Below, one piece after another: positions 17,180 through 25,340 of a stretch of 64,000 bases of DNA. Origin of the DNA: CAZCPB01 sp044223975. Lineage in GTDB: Bacteria > Planctomycetota > Phycisphaerae > Phycisphaerales > UBA1924. The notes under the pieces are model-generated. The model ran no database searches. It saw only the letters and a program-made list of their open reading frames with translations, and was not told the origin of the DNA. The stretch lies in NCBI GenBank assembly GCA_044223975.1, contig JBGALI010000005.1, forward strand, positions 154,443 to 218,442, read 5' to 3'. Position 1 is the first letter of the stretch. Each line of letters opens with the position of its first letter. The position numbers and the translations under genes were made by a program.

Positions 17180-17362
17180 ATGGCCAAGAAGAAGGGCGCG
17201 GCACGGGAGTACGTCTGGCTCCAGTGCACCGAGTGCGGTGACCTGAACTATCGCTCCGAGATCAACGTGAAGGGTGGCACCCCCGAGGGTCTGAAGGAGG
17301 GGCTCAAGAAGTACTCGCCCCGCCTCCGCAAGCACACCCTCCACAAACTGAAGAGGAAGTGA
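17180..17362 (+). CDS. rpmG: 50S ribosomal protein bL33
   Basis: A 60-residue small ribosomal protein. LQCTECGDLNYRSEIN carries one CxxC pair. The second zinc-ligand pair usual in C+ forms is replaced by KYSPRLRKHTLHK, so this is a partly zinc-ligand-less form. GGTGGAG precedes the ATG. It lies 223 bases after tuf, a usual place between tuf and secE; that gap holds no visible gene. Confidence 0.96.
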   Translation: MAKKKGAAREYVWLQCTECGDLNYRSEINVKGGTPEGLKEGLKKYSPRLRKHTLHKLKRK

Positions 17363-17368
17363 GCCGAC

Positions 17369-18205
17369 GTGGCAGAGACCTCGGCACAGAACGGTATGAG
17401 CGAACGAACGCCGGTAGCTCAATTGGTAGAGCAGCGGATTCCAAATCCGCAGGTTGCGGGTTCAAGTCCCTCCCGGCGTGATTCCGACGGCGCCGGCGCG
17501 CCCCACGGCCATCACCACAGCTTCATTTACAAGCCCGGTGAAGGCTACTGGATCCGGGTGATGACCCTGGCGATGATCGCCCTCATCGCCCTCACCTCCG
17601 CCGGCTGGGCCTACAAGAGCCTCGACGCCCTCTCCCCCAGCATCCCCGCCAAGGCCTGGAGCCTCGGCCTCAAGGGCGCCGGCGGCGCCGCGGCTGTCGG
17701 CCAGCCCGTCACGCTGCTGACCACCAAGGGCAGCACCACCGCCGACCCGGTCCAGATCGGCACCGCCAAGGTCGAGCAGGTCTCCAACCTCGGCGGCGAA
17801 ACCGTGGTGCAGATCTCGGCCCCGTCGCTCGCGGGCGCCCAGTCCGTCCTCGACGTCGAGAACCAGACCATCAAGATCGGCGACGCCTCGGTGCTGGTCT
17901 CCAGCGTCCGCGCCATCCCTTCCTTTGACCTCGAGTACGTCCAGATCGGTGCCGCGGCGTTCATCCTCGCGGTGGGCGTGTGGTGCGGGTACTGGTTCGT
18001 CGGCCGCAACCGCACCAGCGTCGAGTTCCTCATCGCCACCGACTCTGAGATGCGCAAGGTCAACTGGACCACGCGGCGCGAGATCATGGGATCGACCTAC
18101 GTCGTGATCGGCGCCGGCTTCCTGGTCGCCCTGTCCCTGTTCCTGATCGACTACGGCTTCTCCCACCTCTTCATCGCCGTCGACCTGCTCCGCCTGAACC
18201 AGTAA
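17369..18205 (+). CDS. secE: Preprotein translocase subunit SecE (extended, overlapping tRNA-Trp)
   Basis: SecE clamps the SecYEG channel. The C-terminal block (ATDSEMRKVNWTTRREIMGS then a hydrophobic helix) is the conserved SecE core; two further membrane helices lie upstream, as in long planctomycete-type SecE proteins. The start is uncertain. The GTG at 17369 follows AGAGGAAG at the rpmG stop and gives 278 residues, but then residues about 14-37 (TPVAQLVEQRIPNPQVAGSS) are the tRNA-Trp gene read as protein. Between the tRNA end and GTG/ATG at 17558/17561 there is no ATG, GTG or TTG, yet codons for HHHSFIYKPGEGYWIRV look coding. If translation starts at 17561 the protein has 214 residues. 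Confidence 0.85.
   Translation: MAETSAQNGMSERTPVAQLVEQRIPNPQVAGSSPSRRDSDGAGAPHGHHHSFIYKPGEGYWIRVMTLAMIALIALTSAGWAYKSLDALSPSIPAKAWSLGLKGAGGAAAVGQPVTLLTTKGSTTADPVQIGTAKVEQVSNLGGETVVQISAPSLAGAQSVLDVENQTIKIGDASVLVSSVRAIPSFDLEYVQIGAAAFILAVGVWCGYWFVGRNRTSVEFLIATDSEMRKVNWTTRREIMGSTYVVIGAGFLVALSLFLIDYGFSHLFIAVDLLRLNQ
17408..17480 (+). tRNA. tRNA-Trp (anticodon CCA)
   Basis: A 73-base cloverleaf: acceptor ACGCCGG pairs with CCGGCGT, D-arm TAGCTCAATTGGTAGAGCA, anticodon stem-loop GCGGATTCCAAATCCGC, T-arm GCGGGTTCAAGTCCC, discriminator G, no encoded CCA. Its position before secE is typical. It lies wholly within the open frame that continues into secE. Confidence 0.95.
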
Positions 18206-18317
18206 GCGGCGGAGTGTTTGTTGCGTTCGCGAGCCCTGCGCGGCACGCCACCCCATGGACGCGGGGCGCGCCGGGAACGCCGCTCGGACACGGATCGATT
18301 TTCGCGAGGACCCGACC

Positions 18318-18971
18318 ATGAGCAACGCCCCGCACTCTGAGAAGCACTCCCCGATGGACGGGCGCCCCAACGTGCGCGTGGACCTGGTCGCCCCCGACGA
18401 GGTCATCACCCAGGAAGGCATGAACTGGTTCGTCCTCCGCGTCGCCTCCAACAAGGAGTCGAGCGTCCGCGAAACCCTCCTCCGCAAGGTCCAGATCGAG
18501 AAGATGACCCACCTCGTCGGACGCATCCTCGTCCCGACCGAGAAGACCAAGACCGTCAAGGGCGGCAAGCAGCGCATCACCGAGACCAAGCTCTACCCCG
18601 GTTACGTATTCGTCGAGATGAAGCTCGAGGACGACGGCCGCATCCCCCAGGACGTCTTCTTCCTCATCAAAGAGACCACCGGCGTCGGCGACTTCGTCGG
18701 CACCGCCGGGCGCCCCACGGCCCTCAAGAGCCACGAGATCGAGAAGATGCTCGTCGACAGCCGCAAGCCCGAGGACCAGCCCAACGTCCGCATGGTCTAC
18801 GAGAAGGGCGAGCACGTCACGATCAAGGAAGGCCCCTTCCAGGGCTACGAGGGCACCGTCGACGAGCTCCTCCCCGACAAGGGCCTCGTCCGCGTGCTGG
18901 TCACCATCTTCGGCCGCCAGGCGCCCATCGAACTCGAAGAGTGGCAGATCGCCAAGGCCGATCAGGCCTGA
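18318..18971 (+). CDS. nusG: Transcription termination/antitermination protein NusG
   Basis: A 217-residue RNA polymerase-associated factor. The NGN domain begins at NWFVLRVASNKESSVRETL and includes YPGYVFVEMKLED and GVGDFVGTAGRPTAL; the C-terminal KOW domain is GEHVTIKEGPFQGYEGTVDE. The ATG at 18318 follows GAGGA. A strong terminator follows directly, so the usual rplK-rplA genes are not co-transcribed downstream. Confidence 0.97.
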   Translation: MSNAPHSEKHSPMDGRPNVRVDLVAPDEVITQEGMNWFVLRVASNKESSVRETLLRKVQIEKMTHLVGRILVPTEKTKTVKGGKQRITETKLYPGYVFVEMKLEDDGRIPQDVFFLIKETTGVGDFVGTAGRPTALKSHEIEKMLVDSRKPEDQPNVRMVYEKGEHVTIKEGPFQGYEGTVDELLPDKGLVRVLVTIFGRQAPIELEEWQIAKADQA

Positions 18972-19013
18972 CCCGCCGGCGATTCCGCAGAATCAGAGCC
19001 CCCGCTCGCAATC

Positions 19014-19043
19014 GCCCGCACCACGATGGTGCGGGCTTTTTTT
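19014..19043 (+). terminator. Intrinsic terminator of the tuf-nusG operon
   Basis: A 10-bp perfect stem (GCCCGCACCA with TGGTGCGGGC), loop CGA, followed by seven T residues. It lies 42 bases after the nusG stop and just before the 3' end of the convergent phosphatase gene. Confidence 0.92.
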
Positions 19044-19051
19044 CGCGCGTC

Positions 19052-20833
19052 TCAGCCCGTGAACTCGACCGACGCCACCGTTACATCGTCCGACAGCGAC
19101 ACCTGCTCGGGCTTGGGGTGCGAGCCGCCGGTGGTCGGCATCGGGCTGGCAAACAGCAGCAGCGCGTTGATCAGCGCATCGACATCGCTCGTGGGCGTCT
19201 CGGAACTCGCCATCGCGTCGATGATCCGCTGGCCGCCGAACTGTTCACCCTGCGGCGAGGGCTGCTCGACCAGCCCGTCGCTGTACACGATCACCCGCGA
19301 GCCGCGCTCGATCGGGATCTCTTCCGTCTGGTACTGCCCCTCGGCATCGACGCCCACGAGCAATCCCCCCGGCGTCTCCACGCGGCAGGGCGGGCAGCCC
19401 GGGTGCTTGATCATCCAGTACCCGTGCCCCGCGTCCACGAACCGCAGCCGCATCGTCACCGGGTCGATCACGCCCACCCACAGCGAGATGAACCGCGTCT
19501 CGGTCGCGCGCGAGGCGATGTGCTGGTTCAGGTCGTTCACCGCCGCGGCAGGATCGCTCTCGCGCCGCAGCGACGCGTTGAGGTGCGCCTGCGCCGTCGC
19601 CATCAGCACCGCCGCGCCCATCCCCTTGCCCTCGACGTCCCCCAGGAACATCGCCACCTTGCCGTCGTGCGTCTGGAAGATGTCAAAGAGATCGCCGGCG
19701 ACGTAGCGGCCGGGGCGCGAGCGGAAAACGTAGTTCACCTTGTCGAACGCGCCCGTGGTGCGCGGCATGATGTTGATCTGCGCCTCGCGCGCCGCCTCGA
19801 GGTCCCCCTCCAGCCTCCGCTGACGCGTCGCCAGCTCCAGCCGCTTGAGGTTCGAGAGCGCCAGCCCGCAGATACGCGCGACCGCCTGGCAGAAGCCTGC
19901 CGCGTCGGGCTGCACCTGGCTCTGCGGGTGCATCGGCCGCCCCTGCCCAGGGTCGGGCCGCCGCGCGTCGAGGTACAGGTACGCCGCGGGCATCGCGTCG
20001 AGCATCACCGGCGCGCAGATCGCGGCCTGGATTCCAAGCTGCACGATGCTCTGGCCGTAGTCCTGCGGCGCGTTGTCCTGACCATCCAGGCGCGCCAGCT
20101 GACCTTCCATCGCCGCCTGGATCAAGGAGCGGCTGAACGTGGGCAGTTCGCCCATCCGAGGCGGCGTCACCGCCGGGTCGCGGCTGCGCGTCAGCTGCTG
20201 GATCCCCGGCTTCACGCTCGCCAAGGGATCGCGGGCCGCGATCACCTCGATCTGCCCGATCGACCCGCCCCCCGCCAGCCCGTGCTGGCGGATGAAGAAC
20301 GCCCGCGAGAAGCCCGTGCCCGCCACCAGCGCGTCGAGCACGGCCTCGGCCAGCTGCTGCTCGCTGACGGCCGCGGTGATCGACGCGGCACAGTCGATGA
20401 GCAGATCGAGCCGGTGCTGGGCCCGCAGCGAAAGCTCGTGGGCCGGGATCCGGTGCACGCGGTTGATCGTGCTCGCGGCATCGTCGTGCGTGGTGAGCAG
20501 GCGAGCTCCGCCCGTGGGCCCGCCCACGCGGAACGTGAACGGCCCGATGCGCACCTGGTCGCCATCAAAGAGCGGCGAGGCGTCCGAGGGCGTCAGGCGG
20601 ATCCCGTTGAGGTACGTGCCGTGGCGCGATTCAAGGTCAGAGAGCAGCCACGACCCGCCCTTGCAGACAAACTGCGCATGCCGGCGCGAGACCGCCGTGT
20701 CGGCGAGGACTATCTCGCAGGTCGACTGGCGGCCGACGACGTACGGCTTGTCGGTGTTGACCGTGAACGGCTCGGCGGCAGGCCCGGCGATGGGCTCGAG
20801 GCGCAGGGTTTTCGAGATCGTCGTCGTCGCCAT
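19052..20833 (-). CDS. FHA-GAF-PP2C (RsbU/SpoIIE-type) serine phosphatase
   Basis: A 593-residue cytoplasmic signalling protein. The FHA domain (about 10-105) has GRQSTCEIVLADTAVSRRHA and SRHGTYLNG, which bind phosphothreonine peptides. A GAF-like region (about 135-340) follows, then a helix linker, then a PP2C/SpoIIE phosphatase domain (about 365-590) with VAGDLFDIF, LGDVEGKGMGAAVLMA and VIVYSDGLVEQ holding the metal-binding Asp residues. It is adjacent to a Pkn2-type kinase on the same strand, so the FHA domain may read that kinase's products; this is inference. Confidence 0.93.
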   Translation of the reverse strand: MATTTISKTLRLEPIAGPAAEPFTVNTDKPYVVGRQSTCEIVLADTAVSRRHAQFVCKGGSWLLSDLESRHGTYLNGIRLTPSDASPLFDGDQVRIGPFTFRVGGPTGGARLLTTHDDAASTINRVHRIPAHELSLRAQHRLDLLIDCAASITAAVSEQQLAEAVLDALVAGTGFSRAFFIRQHGLAGGGSIGQIEVIAARDPLASVKPGIQQLTRSRDPAVTPPRMGELPTFSRSLIQAAMEGQLARLDGQDNAPQDYGQSIVQLGIQAAICAPVMLDAMPAAYLYLDARRPDPGQGRPMHPQSQVQPDAAGFCQAVARICGLALSNLKRLELATRQRRLEGDLEAAREAQINIMPRTTGAFDKVNYVFRSRPGRYVAGDLFDIFQTHDGKVAMFLGDVEGKGMGAAVLMATAQAHLNASLRRESDPAAAVNDLNQHIASRATETRFISLWVGVIDPVTMRLRFVDAGHGYWMIKHPGCPPCRVETPGGLLVGVDAEGQYQTEEIPIERGSRVIVYSDGLVEQPSPQGEQFGGQRIIDAMASSETPTSDVDALINALLLFASPMPTTGGSHPKPEQVSLSDDVTVASVEFTG

Positions 20834-20906
20834 CGTTCCGTGCCGCCCCCCTCAGATAGGCCCGCGAGCCCCGTGGAGGGAAACGATAGCCGCGATGACG
20901 GGGGGC

Positions 20907-20990
20907 TGGGGACGGGGAGGGGAAGAGGGGGATGTTGAGGTGGGGAGGTGGGGAGGTGAACAGGTGAGGAGTTGGGGAGGGGAAGAGGTA
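20907..20990. repeat. G-rich minisatellite tract
   Basis: Runs of GAGGTGGG (20937-20958) within a G/A-rich tract in the 186-base gap between the kinase and the phosphatase gene. It is the complement of the CACCTCCC runs at 23975-24020 on the other side of the kinase gene. Confidence 0.65.
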
Positions 20991-21019
20991 CGTCGAGCAG
21001 CCGCGACCGCGGAGGTCCA

Positions 21020-23707
21020 CTACGGGGTGGGGGTGCTCGAAGGAGCGGCCGATTCACGAAGGGCCTTGATCGTCCTGACGGCTTCCACCGCAAAGTCACC
21101 CAGGGCCTTTACGCGCGGCTCGTCCTCCTCGGAATCACCCTCACCCTCCGGAACGCTCCACTCCAGACCCTCGACTCCCTCCACCTCCGCCGTGACCGCG
21201 TCGAGCGCACGCCGAAGCGTCTCGTCGGACTTCCTGATTCTCTTGATCGATTCGACCGTCAGGTCGCCGATGGCCCGGATCTTCACTTCATCGATCTGCG
21301 CCGGCTCATCGCTCCCCATCTCGCCGGCCAGTTCAAGCCCGGATACGCCCTCCAATTCCGACGCGATGGACTCGAGCAGTTCCCGCAACGCCGCGCTCGA
21401 CGCCCGGATCCGCTTCACCGCGTCCGCCGTCAACCGGCCCAGCGCGTCGATCCTCGCCTCGTCGTCGGGCTCTTCGCCCGCGAGTTCGGCCGGAAGGTCC
21501 AGTTCCGATTCGGACGCGTCGTGCAACTCCTCGTCCACGAGCGTCATCGTCTGCTGGAGCGCATCGTTCACGGACCTGATCTTCCGGATGGCATCACGCG
21601 TGAACTCGCCGAGCGCTTTGATGCGCGGGTCTTCCTCGAGCTCCCCTTCTCCCCACTCCCCCTCCGGCGACTCGTCGGGGATGTTCAGTTCAAGCCCTGT
21701 GACGCCCTCGAGTTCGGTCCCGAGCGTCTCCAGCGTGGAGCGGAGTGTCTCGTTGGACGCTTTGATCGTGCGCACGGCCTTGAGCGTAAACTCCCCGAGC
21801 GCCTTGACGCGCGCATCTTCGATGCGCTCACCCTCGCCCTGTTCGCCGTCGGTCCCCTCTTCGGGGATGTGCAGCTCAAACCCCGTGGTGCCCTCGAGCT
21901 CCGTGCCGAGCGTCTCAAACTGCGACTGCATCGTTTCGTTGACCGACCGGATCTTCCGGATCGAGGCGAGCGCAAAGTCGCCGAGCGCCTTGATGCGCGG
22001 ATCGCCGTCCTCCTCGCCGCCGGATTCCTCCGGCAGGTTCAATTCCTGGCCCGCCGCTTCCCCCAGCTCGGTGCTGACGGTCTCCAGCACCTCCTGCAGT
22101 TCATCGTTGACATTCTTGATTCTCCGAACGGCACGCAGAGAGAAATCACCCAGGGCGGAAATACGGAGGTCCTCGCTCGGCGTGCCGTCGCCGGGATCGC
22201 TGTCGGCCGGCGCGTCGGGGAGGTTGAGCTCGATGCTGGACGCTCCCTCGAGCTCGCTGCTCAGTGTCTCCAGCGCCGATCGCAGCGATTCGTTGACCGA
22301 TCTCACCCTCCGCAGCGACACAAGCGTGAATTCGCCGATTGCCTTGATGCGGGGATCAGAGCCGCTCTCATCGTCGCCGGAATCCGCATCGGGCAACCGC
22401 AGGTCCATCATCGCCGCTTCACCCAGCTCGGCGCCGACCGTTTGCATGATCGTCTGAAGCTCGTCCCGCTGCCCCTGCAGCTTTGCGTTGAGCTCGTCGG
22501 CCTTGGTCCGCGCCGCGGCTTCCGCCTCACGAGCATTCACCGCCTGCTGCCGGCTGATGCTCGTCGCGATCAGGCCCCCAACGAGCAGCACGAACGCGAC
22601 AGCCACCCCCGTGACCAGCCCCCGGTGACGCCGCGTAAACTTGACGGTCTGGTACCACGAGCTCGCCGGCCGCGCCTCGATCGGTTCATCCCTCAGAAAG
22701 TGCCGGATGTCGCCGGCGAACGATTCCGCCGACTGGTAACGCCGGGCCTTGTCCTTCTCCAGCGCGTGCGCGACGATGGTCTCGACATCGCCCCGGAGCG
22801 TGCGGTTGATCGACGAAAGACGCGTCGGCTCCTCTTCCCTGATGATCCGCGCCGCCTCGTGGATCATCCGCTTCGACAGGTCAAACGGCAGGCGTCCGGC
22901 GAGCAGCTCGTACGCGATGACCCCCAGCGCGTACACGTCCGAGCGCGTGTCGAGATCGTCCGGGTCGCCCGAGACCTGCTCGGGGCTCATGTACGGCACG
23001 GTGCCGACGAGCTGGCCGATGTCGGTCCGGAGGGTCGTCTGCTGCACGTCCGAGTCGATCGCGCGGGCCACGCCGAAATCCAGCACCTTGGGCTGCCCCG
23101 TCTCGTCCACGAGGATGTTGCCAGGCTTGAGGTCCCGGTGGATCACGCCCTTCTGGTGCGCGTGGTAGACCGCATCACACACGCGCGCGATCAGGTCCAG
23201 CCGCTCGCGCGTCGTCAGGTTTCTCCTCGCGGCATACTCCGTCAGGGGCACCCCCCGAATGAACTCCATCGCAAAGAAGGGGATGAGCGTGGAGCCCATG
23301 GAGCCGCCGACGGAAGTCGGCGGGTGATGTTGTACGTTCGGATCGATCAACCCGCCCACTGCCGTGGGCGGCTCCACAACCACGCCCGCCTCGTACACCT
23401 GCGCGATGCCCTGGTGCTGCAGCCGTGCGAGCACCTGCGACTCATACTCGAACCGCTTGAACAACTGCGGCGTCAGGAACCCCGCCCGAATGACCTTCAG
23501 CGCCACCGCACGCCTGGGCTGGTCCTGCTCGGCCTCATAGACCGTGCCCATCCCGCCCTCGCCCAGCACTCGGACAATCGTGTAGCGGCCGATGCGGGCT
23601 GGGGATGGCCCTGACGAACGAGGCGCAGGAGTATCCGAGATCGGCGCCATGGACCGCGTGCGTTCGGAATCCGCGTCCCCGACCGGTTCGTTGGCTTCGC
23701 TTGACAT
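21020..23707 (-). CDS. Membrane Ser/Thr protein kinase with tandem 56-62 residue C-terminal repeats
   Basis: An 895-residue Pkn2/PknB-type kinase. Kinase domain about 41-320: GEGGMGTVYEA, VALKVI, HRDLKPGNILV (190-200), DFGVARA, YMSPEQ. One membrane helix lies at about 364-384, so the rest is probably periplasmic. Residues 451-895 hold seven full copies and one partial copy of a repeat opening D-[PA]-R-[IV]-K-A-[LI]-G-[ED]-F and containing IRSVNETL and ETLxxELEG, starting at 451, 513, 569, 631, 693, 750, 807 and 863. I do not recognise this repeat; it is acidic and probably helical. Residues 111-137, between kinase strands 4 and 5, are an insert encoded by two palindromic DNA repeats. Confidence 0.92.
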   Translation of the reverse strand: MSSEANEPVGDADSERTRSMAPISDTPAPRSSGPSPARIGRYTIVRVLGEGGMGTVYEAEQDQPRRAVALKVIRAGFLTPQLFKRFEYESQVLARLQHQGIAQVYEAGVVVEPPTAVGGLIDPNVQHHPPTSVGGSMGSTLIPFFAMEFIRGVPLTEYAARRNLTTRERLDLIARVCDAVYHAHQKGVIHRDLKPGNILVDETGQPKVLDFGVARAIDSDVQQTTLRTDIGQLVGTVPYMSPEQVSGDPDDLDTRSDVYALGVIAYELLAGRLPFDLSKRMIHEAARIIREEEPTRLSSINRTLRGDVETIVAHALEKDKARRYQSAESFAGDIRHFLRDEPIEARPASSWYQTVKFTRRHRGLVTGVAVAFVLLVGGLIATSISRQQAVNAREAEAAARTKADELNAKLQGQRDELQTIMQTVGAELGEAAMMDLRLPDADSGDDESGSDPRIKAIGEFTLVSLRRVRSVNESLRSALETLSSELEGASSIELNLPDAPADSDPGDGTPSEDLRISALGDFSLRAVRRIKNVNDELQEVLETVSTELGEAAGQELNLPEESGGEEDGDPRIKALGDFALASIRKIRSVNETMQSQFETLGTELEGTTGFELHIPEEGTDGEQGEGERIEDARVKALGEFTLKAVRTIKASNETLRSTLETLGTELEGVTGLELNIPDESPEGEWGEGELEEDPRIKALGEFTRDAIRKIRSVNDALQQTMTLVDEELHDASESELDLPAELAGEEPDDEARIDALGRLTADAVKRIRASSAALRELLESIASELEGVSGLELAGEMGSDEPAQIDEVKIRAIGDLTVESIKRIRKSDETLRRALDAVTAEVEGVEGLEWSVPEGEGDSEEDEPRVKALGDFAVEAVRTIKALRESAAPSSTPTP
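23300..23375. repeat. Two in-frame copies of a CCGCC-type palindrome inside the kinase gene
   Basis: CCGCCGACGGAAGTCGGCGG at 23304-23323 and CCGCCCAC-TGCC-GTGGGCGG at 23352-23371 are both perfect 8-bp stems with 4-base loops, flanked by GGAG or CTCC. They translate as PPTSVGG and PPTAVGG. The first is the exact reverse complement of an element at 61938-61957. Confidence 0.85.
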
Positions 23708-24081
23708 CCCGCCAGACTACTGCGCGATCGCTAGAGAAAGAGTGATCCCGGCGGTCCTCCACCCCGCCGCGGATCCCCACCTCTGCTCACGGTGCCCGAG
23801 GGCGCACTTCGAATCCCTTGCCGTACCTCCCCGCCCACCATTTTTCACAATTTTCTCTACCCCAGCCCCTACCGACACTTGCACCATTTCCAAGCTCCTT
23901 TCCCCTCTCCCTATGTCCACATTCCTGCGCCAACCCGCAGCACCCCGCCCCCTCTATAGACCCCCACACTCCTTTCACCTCCCCACCTCCCCACCTCCCC
24001 ACCTCCCCACCTCCCCACCTCCATCACCTCCATCACATCCATCACATCCCACATCCCACATCCGACATCCCACATTCCCCC
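23708..24081. other. Divergent intergenic region with CACCTCCC / CATCACATC minisatellites
   Basis: A 374-base gap between two divergent genes. 23975-24020 repeats CACCTCCC about five times, 24017-24048 shifts to CACCTCCAT and CATCACATC, and 24047-24078 to CCCACATC. The remainder is pyrimidine-rich (TTTCCCCTCTCCC and similar). I see no gene or clear promoter. Confidence 0.6.
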
Positions 24082-25134
24082 ATGCCCCCCGTCTCCATCC
24101 ACTTCAACCCCTCCCCCGCCGACACCACCAGTGTCCTGAGCGACATCGCCTCCGCGCACCGCTCCCTCGAAGACATCGCCAACAACTACGACATCGCCGT
24201 CGAAGCCCTTCTCGTCTGGCTCGCGCGCCCCGACATACAGGAGCGGCTTGCGACCAACACCACGACCACCGCCGCGCGGGCCCGCTTCGTTGCCGCGGCA
24301 CACCTGCCCCAGGCCGTCAGCGCCCTGGTCACCATGATGGAGGCCTACGCCAGCTCCGAGTGCAACGACGCCTACCCCGACAACATGCAGGCAAGCGCCC
24401 TCCGCGAAACCCAGCGCCAGAACGCCCGTCGCGCCGCCGCCCTCCTCCTCCGCATCGCCCGCTACTACGCGCCGACCTCTCCCTCACTCTCCCACAGGGA
24501 GAGTCGCCGGCTCTGCGGCGGTGAGGGCTTCGCGTCCTCCCCCTCCTCCATCGCTCAAGAACCCGCCGCGCCCGCACACACCGCAGTCGACCATCTTCCC
24601 GACGCCGCGCTCTCCGCGCTTCTTTCCCCCCGTGCCATCACTCTGGCCGGTTCCTCCCGCCAGAGTGATGCTCCGTGCGCACTCATCAACTCCGCAAGCA
24701 GCGCCGACTCCTCACTCTCCCGGTCCTCCGGGAAAGTCGCCGTTCTCGGCGGCGAGGGCTTCGCGTCCTGCTCCCCCTCCAACTCCTTCTCCGAATCGTC
24801 GCCCGCGCCCATCCCATCCCCCGCGCCGGACACATCTCCCGCTCCCACAATCCCCCTCCGCGCCTGCGGAGGGGGTGGCCGAGTCGTGACGCCGTCCGCA
24901 AGGACCGAGGCCGGGGGAGGCCCGTCCGAGTCCCCTGCGCCTTCCGCTCCGCCAGCCACGTCAGGGTCCTCACCTGCAGCGCGCACGCACCGCGCCGCCA
25001 GCGTTCTCCTTCCGGCTTCTTCTCTCGCTCCGGGCGCCGCGGACGAAGCGCCCAATCTCTCCCCGCGCGCATCACCACTTCCGCAGCCCGCCCGCGCGCC
25101 GCCTGTCCTTGAGTTCGCCCTCCCCCGCGAGTAG
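24082..25134 (+). CDS. Hypothetical protein, helix-turn-helix-like N-terminus and repeat-derived C-terminal half
   Basis: 350 residues from the ATG at 24082. Residues about 1-135 look like a folded helical domain; SLEDIANNYDIAVEALLVWLA resembles a helix-turn-helix of the small-terminase or phBC6A51 kind, although this is weak. From about residue 134 the sequence becomes a Ser/Pro/Ala-rich low-complexity linker that includes translated DNA repeats (SLSHRESRRLCGGEGFASS and SLSRSSGKVAVLGGEGFAS). No ribosome-binding site is obvious. Start and reality of the first 130 codons are reasonably supported by a steady GC-rich third position; the C-terminal half may have no conserved function. Confidence 0.55.
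   Translation: MPPVSIHFNPSPADTTSVLSDIASAHRSLEDIANNYDIAVEALLVWLARPDIQERLATNTTTTAARARFVAAAHLPQAVSALVTMMEAYASSECNDAYPDNMQASALRETQRQNARRAAALLLRIARYYAPTSPSLSHRESRRLCGGEGFASSPSSIAQEPAAPAHTAVDHLPDAALSALLSPRAITLAGSSRQSDAPCALINSASSADSSLSRSSGKVAVLGGEGFASCSPSNSFSESSPAPIPSPAPDTSPAPTIPLRACGGGGRVVTPSARTEAGGGPSESPAPSAPPATSGSSPAARTHRAASVLLPASSLAPGAADEAPNLSPRASPLPQPARAPPVLEFALPRE
24483..24768. repeat. Two direct copies of a CTCACTCTCCC...GAGGGCTTCGCGTCC element plus a palindrome
   Basis: Copies at 24483-24537 and 24711-24768 share CTCACTCTCCC, GGGA, AGTCGCCG, GGCGG and GAGGGCTTCGCGTCC. Each contains a short inverted pair (CTCTCCC with GGGAGAG or an imperfect version). Between them ATCACTCTGGC (24637-24647) and GCCAGAGTGAT (24659-24669) form a perfect 11-bp hairpin. 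A further CCCCCTCCGCGCCTGCGGAGGGGG palindrome lies near 24845-24870. All are in frame in the 24082 gene. Confidence 0.75.
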
Positions 25135-25203
25135 CACACACACCATGAACCGAGCACGCCACGCCGGTGAGCATTCGCCCGCGCGGCGACGCTCTGCGCG
25201 CAG

Positions 25204-25234
25204 AAAAAAACCCAGGGACTGCTGTCCCTGGGTT
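25204..25234 (-). terminator. Intrinsic terminator downstream of the dnaN 3' end
   Basis: On the minus strand an 11-bp stem (AACCCAGGGAC with GTCCCTGGGTT) is followed by a run of T. It sits 40 bases after the TAA of the dnaN 3' remnant, where the original dnaN transcript should end, and now also serves the DUF1254 gene. Confidence 0.88.
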
Positions 25235-25273
25235 CTGAACGGTGGGGGGCTCTGAGCGGTCGAGGCCGCTGCG

Positions 25274-25318
25274 TTACTGCAGGTTCACCGGCATCACGAC
25301 GTGCACGAACTCCGTGCC
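25274..25318 (-). pseudogene. Detached 3' end of dnaN (last 14 codons and stop)
   Basis: The minus strand from 25318 reads GTEFVHVVMPVNLQ and TAA. This is the canonical last beta strand of bacterial sliding clamps (E. coli ends in YVVMPMRL). It has no start codon and is separated from the rest of dnaN by the DUF1254 gene. Joining GLIKSG at 26821 to this fragment restores a normal dnaN C-terminus. Confidence 0.85.
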
Positions 25319-25340
25319 GGCGGCCGGTGAACGGCACCGA

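Noticed and set aside
23975..24078. CACCTCCC and CATCACATC runs considered as CRISPR repeats
   Set aside because: Units are 7-9 bases, directly adjacent and drift into each other; there are no spacers.
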